From NCBI RefSeq assembly GCF_937425535.1, contig NZ_OW485601.1, forward strand, positions 4,323,501 to 4,387,500: a DNA stretch of 64,000 nt. The letters are read 5' to 3'. Source of the DNA: Rhodovastum atsumiense (GTDB taxonomy: Bacteria > Pseudomonadota > Alphaproteobacteria > Acetobacterales > Acetobacteraceae). Made by a program: the position numbers and the translations under genes. Position 1 is the stretch's first letter. Each line of letters begins with the position of its first letter. The notes under the pieces are model-generated. The model did not search any database and was not told the DNA's origin. It saw only the letters and a list, made by a program, of their open reading frames with translations. Shown here in pieces: positions 17,897-27,007 of the stretch.

Positions 17897-18682
17897 ATGG
17901 AAAGCCACGATCACGAATTCCACACCACCATTCCGGTGCGGCTGCCGTTCCGGGCCTTCCTGCCGACCGGCTATTCCGACCACCGCGACGCCGAGGCCTG
18001 GCCGATGATCCTGTTCCTGCACGGATCGGGCGAACGGGGCGAGGATTTGGCGGCGGTCGTCAGGACCGGCCTGCCGGAGCGGCTGGCCCGCCAGCCGGAA
18101 CTGCCTTTCCTCACCATCGTGCCGCAATGCCCACCCAACCTCGACTGGTCGATGCTGCTGCCCGCGCTGGACGCGCTGGTGTCGTACGTGAAGCGGGCCT
18201 TCCTGGTCGATCCGGACCGTGTCTACCTGACCGGGTTGAGCATGGGGGGATACGGGTGCTGGGCCTTTGCCAGCAGCCACCCGGAGCATTTCGCCGCGGT
18301 GGCGCCGATCTGCGGCGGCGGCGACGAGCGGCTGGATTTCCCCGGGCGGCTGCGGCGCATGGCGCGTCTGCCAGTGTGGTGCTTCCACGGCGAGCAGGAC
18401 GAGGTGGTGCCGGTGGAAGAGACGCTGCGGCTGGTGGGGGCGTTCCGTGAGCTTGGCGGGGAGGCCCGGTGCACGCTGTATCCCGGCGTGGGGCATGATT
18501 CCTGGACGCGGACCTATGACGATCCCGAGCTGTACGCGTGGCTGCTGGGCCATGTTCGCGGCACGCCGGCGGGGGCGGCGGAACCGGCCGGAGGCGAACG
18601 CGCCCCGCTTGGCCTGGCGCCGCAAACGCGCGCGGAGCGGCCCTGGATGGCGCATCGGCCGCCAGCCGGACAGGAAGGCTGA
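17897..18682 (+). CDS. Alpha/beta-hydrolase (esterase/dienelactone hydrolase-like)
   Basis: A 261-residue single-domain serine hydrolase. MILFLHGSGERGED near residues 34-47 forms the oxyanion loop, GLSMGGYG holds the nucleophile Ser at about 115, FHGEQDEVVP the acid Asp at about 168, and GVGHDSW the His at about 200. This is the pattern of prolyl-oligopeptidase-like or phospholipase/carboxylesterase proteins; the exact ester is unknown. No signal peptide is present in the version starting at 17897, which has GGAG 7 nt upstream. The same frame stays open upstream to 17729, where the sequence looks like structured leader rather than protein. The C-terminal 30 residues are Ala/Pro/Gly-rich and probably disordered. 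Confidence 0.87.
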   Translation: MESHDHEFHTTIPVRLPFRAFLPTGYSDHRDAEAWPMILFLHGSGERGEDLAAVVRTGLPERLARQPELPFLTIVPQCPPNLDWSMLLPALDALVSYVKRAFLVDPDRVYLTGLSMGGYGCWAFASSHPEHFAAVAPICGGGDERLDFPGRLRRMARLPVWCFHGEQDEVVPVEETLRLVGAFRELGGEARCTLYPGVGHDSWTRTYDDPELYAWLLGHVRGTPAGAAEPAGGERAPLGLAPQTRAERPWMAHRPPAGQEG

Positions 18683-18879
18683 GCCCTCCGGCGCGGCGGC
18701 GGTGTTGTGTGATAATATTCGATCGGATAATATTTAACAGATTGAATAAAATATTTTGATTATTGCGAGTGATGTTCAGAAAGAGCTATTAAGGATTTGG
18801 TTTTGATTCTAAAAATGGCTGCCAGAGCAGGGCGGCGATCGGTGCGATGTTCGATCGCTGCTACCAATGTCGGACCGCA
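18683..18879. promoter_or_regulatory. AT-rich promoter region of the tandem chemoreceptors
   Basis: This gap is strongly AT-rich from 18709 to about 18820. It contains GATAATATT twice (18711-18719 and 18726-18734), 15 bp apart, as direct repeats. These could be regulator half-sites or overlapping -10 elements for the first chemoreceptor. Confidence 0.45.
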
Positions 18880-20562
18880 ATGACCAGCATCCTCGATCGT
18901 CTGAATATCCGCGCCAAGGTGATTGCCGTGGTCGCGGCGATTCTTCTCTGCACTGCGGGACAGGGGGGAATCTCCTGGTTCGGCATCGAGAAAATGAGCG
19001 GCATCACCACGGATCTGTCCGAGAACATGCTGCCGAGCGCCCTGGCGGCTGGCCGGGTCGCGGTACTGGTGGAGCGCCTGCGCAGCTACCAGGGCCTGGC
19101 CTTCCTGGCGACCTCGCCGGCCGAGCAGCAGGCACGCGCGGCGAAGACGGCACAACTGCGCCAGGATCTCGCCGCGGCACTGCGCGACTATGAGAAACTC
19201 GTCGTCGGTGCGGAGGAACGGCGGCTGTACACCGCGCTCGAAGCCGCCTGGCGGAGCTACGGGGACCTGACCGATCGCCTCGGCACGATCGCCGATCCGG
19301 AGGCGGCACGCATCTACATGCTGCGCGACATGCTCGGCCCCATGGACACGCTGCGGGCCGCCGTGGATGCCACGGTGGCCTTCCAGGTCACCGATGGCAG
19401 GCGCGCCGCCGCGGAGAGCCGGTCGGCCAGCTTTGGCGCCGAAGCCGGCATCCTGGCCGCGCTTGGCGTGACCATGCTGCTGTGCCTCGGCGTTGGGCTG
19501 TTCATCGATCGCGGCGTCGCCGGGCCGGTGGTCGCGCTGACCGCGGCGATGCGGCTTCTGGCGCAGCGGGCGCTGGAAACCGTCATCCCCGGCACCACGC
19601 GCGCTGACGAGATGGGGGCGATGGCGCAGGCGGTGCAGGTGTTCAAGGAGAACATGATCACCGCCGACCGCCTCGCCGCCGAGCAGGCCGAGGCACGGGC
19701 GGCGCGGGAGCGGCGCACCGCGAAGGTCGAGGCGCTGGTGCAGGATTTCGAGCGGCACTCCGCGGAACTGGTGCATCATCTCTCCGCCTCGGCCACCGAG
19801 ATGGCGGCCACGGCGCGGCAGATGACGCAGTCGGCGGAGCAGACCGGGGCGCAGGCCGGCCTGGTCGCCGCGGGCGCGCAGGCGGCCGCCGGCAGCGTGC
19901 ACACCGTGGCTTCGGCCACCGAGGAACTCTCCGCCTCGATCGGCGAGATCACGCGGCAGGTCGAACAATCTACCGCGATCGCGCATCAGGCGGTGGAGGA
20001 GGCGCAGCGTACTGACACCACCGTGCGCGCGCTGGCCGAATCGGCGCAGAAGATTGGCGACGTGGTCGGGCTGATCACCAGTATCGCCGGCCAGACCAAT
20101 CTGCTGGCGCTGAACGCGACCATCGAGGCGGCACGCGCGGGCGACGCCGGCAAGGGGTTTGCCGTGGTGGCGACCGAGGTGAAGAGCCTGGCGGCGCAGA
20201 CGGCACGGGCGACCGAGGAGATCGGCGCGCAGATCGCGCGCATCCAGGCAGCGACGCAGGACGCGGTCACCGCGATCGGCGGCATCGCCCGCACCATCGA
20301 TCAGGTCAACAGCATCACCGGCACGATCGCGGTCGCGGTGAAGGAACAGGGCGCGGCCACCGCCGAGATCTCGCGCAGCGTGCAGCAGGCCGCCAATGGC
20401 ACCGGCGAGGTGACGCGCAACATCGCCGGTGTCAGCCGCGCCGTCGGCGAAACCGGCGAGGCGTCGCAGCAGGTGCGCGAAGTGGCCGACGGGCTGTCGC
20501 GCGAAGCCGAGAAACTCGCGGGCCAGGTGAGCGGCTTCATCGCCGGGGTGCGCGCCGCCTGA
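18880..20562 (+). CDS. Methyl-accepting chemotaxis protein, tandem copy 1
   Basis: A 560-residue chemoreceptor. TM1 at about 10-32, periplasmic helical sensor to about 187, TM2 about 188-210 ([18 protein letters not shown]), HAMP about 210-262, then a long methyl-accepting signalling domain. The hairpin tip that contacts CheA/CheW is present ([20 protein letters not shown]). The protein ends FIAGVRAA, with no C-terminal NWETF-type tether for CheR/CheB. The start at 18880 was chosen because MTSILDRLNIRAK aligns with [13 protein letters not shown] of the next gene; an in-frame ATG lies at 18847. The cytoplasmic half is almost identical to the downstream copy, while the periplasmic half differs, implying different ligands and shared signalling partners. 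No che genes are in the window. Confidence 0.93.
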   Translation: MTSILDRLNIRAKVIAVVAAILLCTAGQGGISWFGIEKMSGITTDLSENMLPSALAAGRVAVLVERLRSYQGLAFLATSPAEQQARAAKTAQLRQDLAAALRDYEKLVVGAEERRLYTALEAAWRSYGDLTDRLGTIADPEAARIYMLRDMLGPMDTLRAAVDATVAFQVTDGRRAAAESRSASFGAEAGILAALGVTMLLCLGVGLFIDRGVAGPVVALTAAMRLLAQRALETVIPGTTRADEMGAMAQAVQVFKENMITADRLAAEQAEARAARERRTAKVEALVQDFERHSAELVHHLSASATEMAATARQMTQSAEQTGAQAGLVAAGAQAAAGSVHTVASATEELSASIGEITRQVEQSTAIAHQAVEEAQRTDTTVRALAESAQKIGDVVGLITSIAGQTNLLALNATIEAARAGDAGKGFAVVATEVKSLAAQTARATEEIGAQIARIQAATQDAVTAIGGIARTIDQVNSITGTIAVAVKEQGAATAEISRSVQQAANGTGEVTRNIAGVSRAVGETGEASQQVREVADGLSREAEKLAGQVSGFIAGVRAA

Positions 20563-20639
20563 GCCTTCATGACGCAGGCCTTGCACATGGGAACGGCTTG
20601 CACGATCCCGCTCGCGGGTCGCCACGCTGACGGAACGCA

Positions 20640-22322
20640 ATGAACAGCATACTCGATCGTTTCAGCATCCGCTCCAAGGTCATCGCGGCATTTGCCGCGG
20701 TGGTGCTGTGTGCCGGCGTGCAGGGGTGGTTTGCCCTGCACGGCCTGGCCTCCGTCAGTGAGGTCAGCGCGCAGCTTGGCAGCGACGGCCTGCCCAGCTC
20801 CCAGGCCATCGGCAAGGTGGCCCAGCTCGCCGAGACCTTCCGGTCCTATCAGAAGCAGGAACTGATGACCGACACGGACGCGGAGCGCCGTGCCAGGGCC
20901 GAGGAGACCCTGAAGGTACGCGGCAGCCTTGTGGACATGCTGAGAGGCTATGTGGTCCTGGGCAAATCCGGCGAAAGAGCCCGGCTGGCGGCCGCGCTCG
21001 ATGCCGCCTGGAACGAGTATGCGGCGCAGTCCGGCCGCTTCGCCGCGCTCGCCGACCCGAAGGAGGCGCGGACCTTTCTCCTGCGCGACATGAACCCGGC
21101 GGCCAGGGCGCTGCGTGCGGCCGTCGATGCGGCGCTTACCTTTGAGGTGGAGAACGGCCGGCGCGCGACCGCGGAGGTGCAGGCGACGGAATCCTCGGTC
21201 AGCCTGGGCATCCTGGTGGCGCTTGGCGTGACGGTGCTGCTGTGCCTCGGGGTGGGGCTGGTCATCGACCGCGACATCGCCGGACCGGTGGTGGCGCTGA
21301 CCGGGGCGATGCGGCTTCTGGCGCGGCGGGAACTGGATGCCACCATCCCCGGTACCGCGCGTAGCGATGAGATGGGGGCGATGGCGCAGGCCGTGGAGGT
21401 GTTCCGCGATGGCATGCGCACCGCCGACCGCCTTGCCGCCGAGCAGGCAGAGGCGCGGGCGGCGCGGGAGCGGCGTGCGGCGAAGGTCGAGACACTGGTG
21501 CAGGATTTCGAGCGGCACTCCGCCGAACTGGTGCACCATCTTTCCGCCTGCGCCACCGAGATGGCGAGCACGGCGACGCAGATGACGCACACGGCGGAGC
21601 AGACCGGGTCACAGGCCGAACTGGTCGCCGCCGGCGCGCATGAAGCCGCCGCCAGCGTGCAGACCGTGGCCTCGGCGACCGAGGAGTTGTCGGCCTCGAT
21701 CGGTGAAATCACGCGGCAGGTCGAGCAATCCACCGCGATCGCGCACCAGGCGGTGGAGGAGGCGCAGCGCACCGATGCCACCGTGCGCGCGCTGGCCGAA
21801 GGGGCGCAGAAGATCGGCGACGTGGTCGGGCTGATCACCAGTATCGCCGGGCAGACCAATTTGCTGGCGCTGAATGCGACGATCGAGGCGGCACGGGCGG
21901 GCGAGGCCGGCCGTGGCTTCGCGGTGGTGGCGACCGAGGTGAAGAGCCTGGCGGCGCAGACGGCGCGGGCGACCGAGGAGATCGGCGCGCAGATCGGGCG
22001 CATCCAGGCGGCGACGCAGGACGCGGTCACCGCGATCGGCGGCATCGCCCGCATCATCGGGCAGGTCAACGACATCACCGGCACGATCGCGGTCGCGGTG
22101 AAGGAACAGGGCGCGGCCACCGCCGAGATCTCGCGCAGCGTGCAGCAGGCCGCCAACGGCACCGGCGAGGTGACGCGCAACATCACCGGCGTCAGCCGTG
22201 CCGTCGGCGAGACCGGCGTGGCGTCGCAGCAGGTGCGCGAAGTGGCCGACGGGCTGTCGCGGGATGCCGAGAAACTGGCGAGCCAGGTGGGCGGCTTCAT
22301 CGCCGGTGTGCGCGCCGCCTGA
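20640..22322 (+). CDS. Methyl-accepting chemotaxis protein, tandem copy 2
   Basis: A 560-residue paralogue of the preceding gene, 77 nt downstream and exactly the same length. The architecture is the same: TM1, periplasmic helical sensor to about 187, TM2, HAMP, signalling domain with [20 protein letters not shown], ending FIAGVRAA. The HAMP-to-end DNA is nearly base-for-base the same as copy 1, with most differences synonymous. The periplasmic domain (roughly 35-187) is clearly divergent. This is the mark of a recent duplication, or of gene conversion acting on the signalling half. Cotranscription with copy 1 is likely. An X/Y hairpin repeat follows the stop and probably ends the transcript. 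Confidence 0.93.
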   Translation: MNSILDRFSIRSKVIAAFAAVVLCAGVQGWFALHGLASVSEVSAQLGSDGLPSSQAIGKVAQLAETFRSYQKQELMTDTDAERRARAEETLKVRGSLVDMLRGYVVLGKSGERARLAAALDAAWNEYAAQSGRFAALADPKEARTFLLRDMNPAARALRAAVDAALTFEVENGRRATAEVQATESSVSLGILVALGVTVLLCLGVGLVIDRDIAGPVVALTGAMRLLARRELDATIPGTARSDEMGAMAQAVEVFRDGMRTADRLAAEQAEARAARERRAAKVETLVQDFERHSAELVHHLSACATEMASTATQMTHTAEQTGSQAELVAAGAHEAAASVQTVASATEELSASIGEITRQVEQSTAIAHQAVEEAQRTDATVRALAEGAQKIGDVVGLITSIAGQTNLLALNATIEAARAGEAGRGFAVVATEVKSLAAQTARATEEIGAQIGRIQAATQDAVTAIGGIARIIGQVNDITGTIAVAVKEQGAATAEISRSVQQAANGTGEVTRNITGVSRAVGETGVASQQVREVADGLSRDAEKLASQVGGFIAGVRAA

Positions 22323-22335
22323 CGCGGGGAAAAGG

Positions 22336-22487
22336 AATGGGATCCAAGGGCCTTGTGGCCCTTGGTGGAGGTCCAGGAGGCAAAGCCTCCTGGTGGGGTT
22401 TGGGGCGAAGCCCCAAGGGAAGGCAAGGGCTCCGCCCTTGACCCGGCAGGGGCCACAAGGCCCCTGCACCCCAGTCTCGCTGCGCGG
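22336..22487. repeat. Hairpin repeat copy 2 (modules Y then X)
   Basis: Lies between convergent chemoreceptor 2 and the MFS gene. Module Y (22336-22415) has CCAAGGGCC/GGCCCTTGG and CCAGGAGGC/GCCTCCTGG stems. Module X (22416-22487) has CAAGGGC/GCCCTTG and GCAGGGGCC-ACAA-GGCCCCTGC and ends CGCTGCGCGG. The module order is the reverse of copies 1 and 5, as if cut from an alternating X-Y array. Confidence 0.87.
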
Positions 22488-22488
22488 C

Positions 22489-24141
22489 TTACCGGAACAG
22501 CAGCAGCGCCTTCTGCAGCGTGATCCAGATCCCCCAGGCGAGCGGAATCCACACCACCGCCCAGGCCAGCGTCACTTTCCACGAATGCACCACCTGCCCG
22601 CCGAGGGCCGCGACATCGGCGACGAAATGCTGGTGCGTGTCGTCGGCGATCCGCTTCTCGGCGGCCGCTTCCGGCTCGGTCATGTGATGCTTCTCGGCCA
22701 CCGGCGTCACCAGCCAGTTGCAGAGCGCGCCCAGCGCGAGCAGCCCGGCCAGGATGTACATGGTGATCGAATAGACATCCTGCCGGGCGACGCCGTGGTC
22801 GAGCTGGTATTCGCGGATGTAGTTCACCAGCACCGGGCCGAGCACGCCCGCCGTCGACCACGCCGTCAGCAGGCGGCCATGGATCGCCCCCACCATCCTG
22901 GTCCCGAACATGTCGGCGAGATAGGCCGGCACGGTGGCGAAGCCGCCGCCGTACATCGACAGGATCACGCAGAAGATGCCGACGAACAGCGCGAGCGCGC
23001 CGGCGCGGGCGGCGAGGGGCACCGAGGCATAGAGCGCCATGCCGAGCAGGAAGAAGGCGAAATAGGTCGCCTTGCGGCCGATCCGGTCGGACAGCGAGGC
23101 CCAGAAGAAGCGCCCGCCGATGTTGAACAGCGACAGCAGCCCGGTGAACCCCGCGGCCACCGCGGCGATCTGGCCTTTCTGCGCGGGCGTCAGCTCGCTG
23201 AAGCCGGCCTCGATGCCGATCAGCCGGCCACCGAACACTTCCTGCAGCAGCGGCGAGGCCATGCCGAGGATGCCGATGCCCGCCGTCACGTTCAGGCACA
23301 GCACGCCCCAGACCAGCCAGAACTGCCGCGTCTTCCAGGCCACGTCGAGATGCACGTGGCGGGTGGTGATGAAGCCGTTCTGCGTGGCCGGGTCGGGCGG
23401 CGTCCAGCCGGCCGGCTTCCAGCCCTCGGCCGGCACCCGGTAGCCGAGCGCGCCGCCCATCATGAACACGAAGTAGATCGCCGCCATGACGACGAAGGTT
23501 TCCCACACCCCCACCGAATGGGGGGTGGCGAAAGAGCGCATCAGCATGTCGGCGAGTGGCGCGCCGATCATCGCGCCGCCGCCGAAGCCCATGATCGCCA
23601 TGCCGGTGGCCATGCCGCGCCGGTCGGGGAACCACTTGATCAGCGTGGACACCGGCGAGATGTAGCCGAGCCCAAGCCCGATGCCGCCGATCACCCCGGA
23701 GCCGAGCCACATCAGCCAGAGCTGATGGGTGGCCACCCCGAGCGCCGAGATCAGCAGGCCACCGCACCAGCACAGCGCCGAGACCACACCCGCCTTGCGT
23801 GGGCCGGCCCGTTCCAGCCAGCCGCCCCAGATCGCCGCCGAGGAGCCGAGGAAGACGAAGAACAGCGTATACATCCAGCCGAGCTGGGAAATTTTCCAGT
23901 CGCAGCCGGTGGCGACGATCTCAGCCAGGAACCCCATGTCCCTGGGGCAGGCGATCGGCTCGGTGATGCCGACGGCGCGCGACAGCGGCAGCCAGAACAC
24001 CGAGAAGCCATAGGCCATGCCGATGCAAAGGTGAATTGCCAGCGCCGCCGGCGGCACCAGCCAGCGATTGAAGTTCGAAGGCGCAACGATACGTTCTCGT
24101 GACAGGAAGGCAGGCGCGGGGAGAGTCGCGGTGACATCCAT
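22489..24141 (-). CDS. MFS transporter, oxalate/formate antiporter (OFA)-like
   Basis: A 550-residue major-facilitator protein with about 12 transmembrane helices. It resembles the OFA/monocarboxylate branch: WLVPPAALAIHLCIGMAYGF at TM1, an A-like motif around KWFPDRRGMATGMAIMGFGG, and SLSDRIGRKATY between TM8 and TM9. It is longer than typical OFA members because of a periplasmic insertion after TM1 (about 60-85, with two cysteines), a central loop of about 60 residues and an extended C-terminus. The substrate is probably a small carboxylate (inference). The start at 24141 begins MDVTATLPAP with a weak GGGTGG upstream; an in-frame ATG at 24309 would add an unlikely Arg/Pro-rich leader. No oxalate or formate enzyme genes are adjacent. 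Confidence 0.88.
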   Translation of the reverse strand: MDVTATLPAPAFLSRERIVAPSNFNRWLVPPAALAIHLCIGMAYGFSVFWLPLSRAVGITEPIACPRDMGFLAEIVATGCDWKISQLGWMYTLFFVFLGSSAAIWGGWLERAGPRKAGVVSALCWCGGLLISALGVATHQLWLMWLGSGVIGGIGLGLGYISPVSTLIKWFPDRRGMATGMAIMGFGGGAMIGAPLADMLMRSFATPHSVGVWETFVVMAAIYFVFMMGGALGYRVPAEGWKPAGWTPPDPATQNGFITTRHVHLDVAWKTRQFWLVWGVLCLNVTAGIGILGMASPLLQEVFGGRLIGIEAGFSELTPAQKGQIAAVAAGFTGLLSLFNIGGRFFWASLSDRIGRKATYFAFFLLGMALYASVPLAARAGALALFVGIFCVILSMYGGGFATVPAYLADMFGTRMVGAIHGRLLTAWSTAGVLGPVLVNYIREYQLDHGVARQDVYSITMYILAGLLALGALCNWLVTPVAEKHHMTEPEAAAEKRIADDTHQHFVADVAALGGQVVHSWKVTLAWAVVWIPLAWGIWITLQKALLLFR

Positions 24142-24501
24142 GGACGTTTTCCACCCTGGTTTCTTGGTCGGTCGGTTTCTTGGTTGGTCAAGGCGACGGG
24201 GTGGGCCTGGCTGCGCACGCCATGGGACCGGAACCGGGCTGAGGCAGCCGATGCCGGACACCACCGCCTTGCGCATCGGCCCGAGCCCGCAATGGCGCGA
24301 TATCAGCACGAAGCCCGCGCCGGTCGCAACCGCTGTCCGGCGCCGCGCTTGTTGGGGCAGGTGCCTGCTCGCCAGCCGACGGAAGGATGCTTATTCAGAT
24401 GAACTGCAAAAGTATAGAACTAGCAAATTTCTATCTTGTCTTGTCATGGTCTGGCCCGGTGGCTAAGGTTTTTGCTAATATTCTGTTTATGAGAGGAAAT
24501 A
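24142..24501. promoter_or_regulatory. Divergent intergenic region, MFS / small secreted protein
   Basis: A 360-base gap, GC-rich on the MFS side and AT-rich from about 24390 to 24500, just before the small plus-strand gene. Candidate promoters are expected here, but no site is clear enough to name. No additional gene is visible. Confidence 0.35.
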
Positions 24502-24765
24502 ATGCAAAAAATTATCGGATGTTTATTGGTGCTGGTGGCCCCGCTTGTGCCCGGGCATCCGGCCAGGGCGGATGCCGACGATGCCCGCTGGGTCAATCAA
24601 TGCATCGCCGATAACAAGGGCGGTGCCGCGGACTCGGTGGTCATGGCCTATTGCGCCTGCATGAACAACAAAATGGGCGACAACGAAACCAGGTCCATCA
24701 CGGAGTGGGAAAAGAGTCATCCTGCCGAGCGGAAGTCCTGCGAGCGAACCGCCGGCTGGAAATAG
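24502..24765 (+). CDS. Small exported four-cysteine protein, unknown function
   Basis: An 87-residue protein with a clear Sec signal (MQKIIGCLLVLVAPLVPGHP, cleavage probably after ARA at about 23). The mature part of about 64 residues has four cysteines, in QCIADN, AYCACMNNKM and KSCERT, with spacing suited to two disulfides or a metal site. The ribosome site AGAGG lies 5-9 nt before the ATG. I do not recognise a named family. It is transcribed alone from an AT-rich promoter region and followed by a strong hairpin. A small periplasmic stress or binding protein is possible, but this is only inference. Confidence 0.75.
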   Translation: MQKIIGCLLVLVAPLVPGHPARADADDARWVNQCIADNKGGAADSVVMAYCACMNNKMGDNETRSITEWEKSHPAERKSCERTAGWK

Positions 24766-24797
24766 GGGCGGGATTTCATCCCATACCGGCGCAGACA

Positions 24798-24825
24798 GGC
24801 GGGCCAGGCTGATGCCTGGCCCGCC
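24798..24825 (+). terminator. Strong hairpin after small secreted protein gene
   Basis: A perfect 12-bp stem GGCGGGCCAGGC / GCCTGGCCCGCC around a TGAT loop, 32 nt after the stop. There is no T-run. It lies between convergent genes and could stop transcription from either side. Confidence 0.6.
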
Positions 24826-24856
24826 GGCCCGGAAACAGGGAGGATGACACGCCAGT

Positions 24857-24872
24857 CACAGTCACGACTGTG
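24857..24872. repeat. Short perfect dyad CACAGTC-AC-GACTGTG
   Basis: Seven-base perfect arms around AC in the same convergent gap, about 30 bp after the strong hairpin. It could be a second terminator-like stem or a protein site. No further evidence. Confidence 0.4.
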
Positions 24873-24977
24873 TCTACGTTTGGCGAATGGCGCGGTTCCT
24901 GTCGGAATCTACGGTAAGTATTCTTGCTGAAGACATGAAGTTTCGCATTATTTATTGCCAGGAAACCGGCGAAGTCC

Positions 24978-25895
24978 TCATGGCGCCAGCACGGTCAACA
25001 CCGCGGGCACGGCGAGGGCGGCGAGCGCGGTCTGGCTGGCGGTGATGCCGGCCATCAGCGGGGCGTCGCCGCCGAGCTGGCGGGCCAGGATATAGGCGGA
25101 AGAGGCGGTCGGCATGGCCTGCACCAGCAATGCCACCACCAGCGCCTCGCCGCCGAGGCCGAGCGCCGAGCCGATCGCCAGGGTCACGCCGGGCATGACC
25201 AGGAACCTGACGGCGGCGGAGCCGGCGACCGGCCTGACCCAGGACCGCACCGAGCCGAAATCGAGCGCCGCGCCGACGCAGAGCAGCCCGAGCGGCAGCG
25301 AGGCCGCGCCCAGCGCCCGCAGCGCCTGGTCGAGCCCCGGTGGCAGGGCAAGGCCGCCGAACTGCAGCAGCATGCCGCCCGCGCAGCCGAGGATCAGGGG
25401 GTTGGTGGCGATCTGGCGCAGCACGCCCCCCAGGTCCAGCCGCGCCTGGCCGTAGCGCGCGAACACCAGGATGCAGAGCACGTTGACGGTCGGCACCATG
25501 GCGGCGTTGCAGAGGGCGGCCAGCGCGATGCCCTGGGCGCCGAACAGCCCCGCCGCGACGGTCACCGCGGCGTAGTTGTTGAAGCGGATGCTGCCCTGGA
25601 ACACCGAGGTGAAGGCGGGGCCGTCGATCGGCCGCAGGCGATGCGCCGCCAGCACCAGCCCCGCCACGACGAGGATGGCGCCGATCAGGGTGACTGCCAT
25701 CACCCCGACCGGCAGGGCGTGCAGCGGCGCGGTCGAAAGGCCGTGGACGAACAGCGCCGGCAGCAGCACGAAGTAGCAAAGCCGCTCGGCCTGGGGCCAG
25801 AACCCCGCGGCGAGGAAGCCGCTGCGGCGCAGCCATGCCCCGAGCCCGATCAGCAGGATCACCGGCAGCAGCGCCAGGATCACGGCGCCGGTCAC
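24978..25895 (-). CDS. AEC-family (auxin efflux carrier-type) transporter
   Basis: A 305-residue integral membrane protein with about ten transmembrane helices in two five-helix halves. It has the AEC/PIN-like pattern: VILLIGLGAWLRRSGFL at TM1, FQGSIRFNNYAAV in the first half, the TNPLILGCAGG motif at the midpoint, and QAMPTASSAYILARQ near the C-terminus. Bacterial AEC proteins usually export or exchange organic acids such as malate or malonate; the substrate here is unknown. The LysR regulator gene lies 138 bp upstream in the same direction and may control it. The gap between has no obvious hairpin, so cotranscription is possible. Confidence 0.9.
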   Translation of the reverse strand: MTGAVILALLPVILLIGLGAWLRRSGFLAAGFWPQAERLCYFVLLPALFVHGLSTAPLHALPVGVMAVTLIGAILVVAGLVLAAHRLRPIDGPAFTSVFQGSIRFNNYAAVTVAAGLFGAQGIALAALCNAAMVPTVNVLCILVFARYGQARLDLGGVLRQIATNPLILGCAGGMLLQFGGLALPPGLDQALRALGAASLPLGLLCVGAALDFGSVRSWVRPVAGSAAVRFLVMPGVTLAIGSALGLGGEALVVALLVQAMPTASSAYILARQLGGDAPLMAGITASQTALAALAVPAVLTVLAP

Positions 25896-26033
25896 GGCCG
25901 GGCACCCCGGGCGAAGACGGCGGATCGGTGGGCGAAGACAGGGATGGGGGGCACGGCGCGCTCGCAGGATTGGATCGCGGCGACCCTAGGCGACCGCAAG
26001 GTCGAGGAAAAATTCTGAATCCTCGGGGTTAGC

Positions 26034-26912
26034 TCAAGTTTTCCTCATGGTTCGGGCCACCGCCTCGCCGACCGCCGTGGCGAGGCGCCGGGCCGGGCGT
26101 TCCCGGCGTTGCAGCAGCACCACCCGGCGCCGCAACTGCGGTCGGCCGAACGGCAGGCGGCAGAGCGGGGGCAGCTCCGGCACCATCTCGGCCGGGATCG
26201 GCACCACCGCCACGCCCAGCCCGCCGGCAACCATGCGCAGGATGACCTCGCGGTTGTCGAGCGACATGCCCTGCTGCACCTGCAGCCCCTGGCGGCGCAG
26301 CTCGCGCGCGATCATCCGCCCGGCCCAGGTCTGCGGGTCGAACTGGATGAAGGGCAGCTCCGCCAGCATCTGCGGCAGGGCGCGTCCCTGCTGTTCCGGG
26401 GGGGCGAGGACCCAGAACTGGTCTTCGTAGAGCGGTGTCCAGGTGAGCTCGGCCGGGTGCGGGCGCACCGGCTCGGTGGTGATGGCGGCGTCGAGCTCGC
26501 CACCCACCACCAGCCGCGCCAGCTCGGCCGACATGCCCGAGGAGACATGCACCCGCAGCCGTGGATGCGCCCGGCGCAGCGCCACCAGGGCGTCGGGGAG
26601 CGGCCCGGCCAGCGCGGTCTGGATCGCCCCCAGGCGCAGCCGGCCGGTCAGGGCGCCGTCGTCGCTGAGCGCTTCGGGAATGCGGTCATAGAGCCCGAGC
26701 AGGTCCTCGGCCTGGGCCACCAGCTTGCGGCCGGGTTCGGTCAGCACCGGCTGGCGGCGCGAGCGATCGAAGAGCCGGGTGCCGAATTCCTCTTCCAGCG
26801 CCTTCACGTGCAGGCTGACGGCCGATTGGGTCAGGCCGATGGCCTCGCCCGCCCGGGCGAAGGTGCCGTGCCGCGCGATGGCGATGAGCGTGCGAAGGGC
26901 GCGAAGGGACAT
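26034..26912 (-). CDS. LysR-family transcriptional regulator
   Basis: A 292-residue LysR protein. The N-terminal winged helix-turn-helix spans about 1-60 (ARHGTFARAGEAIGLTQSAV, then LEEEFGTRLFDRSRR). A linker helix and a periplasmic-binding-protein-like effector domain follow from about 90. Expected to act as a tetramer at T-N11-A type sites. It is divergent from the nucleotidyltransferase gene (95-bp gap) and upstream of the AEC transporter in the same orientation. The transporter is the likeliest target, by analogy with other transporter-LysR pairs. The inducer cannot be predicted. The first ATG fits the conserved family N-terminus (MSLRALRTLIAIARHG). Confidence 0.92.
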   Translation of the reverse strand: MSLRALRTLIAIARHGTFARAGEAIGLTQSAVSLHVKALEEEFGTRLFDRSRRQPVLTEPGRKLVAQAEDLLGLYDRIPEALSDDGALTGRLRLGAIQTALAGPLPDALVALRRAHPRLRVHVSSGMSAELARLVVGGELDAAITTEPVRPHPAELTWTPLYEDQFWVLAPPEQQGRALPQMLAELPFIQFDPQTWAGRMIARELRRQGLQVQQGMSLDNREVILRMVAGGLGVAVVPIPAEMVPELPPLCRLPFGRPQLRRRVVLLQRRERPARRLATAVGEAVARTMRKT

Positions 26913-27007
26913 GGGGGGATATTACGGCCGGGATCCGGTCGGGGACAGGACGGGGGCGATGCGGGACCGCCATTTCCCGGTCGCGGCGGGTTCCATAGAA
27001 TGCCGCC

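Noticed and set aside
20948-23773. A 941-codon minus-strand frame across chemoreceptor 2 and the MFS gene
   Set aside because: It crosses an intergenic repeat and two real genes in the wrong frame; a composition artefact.
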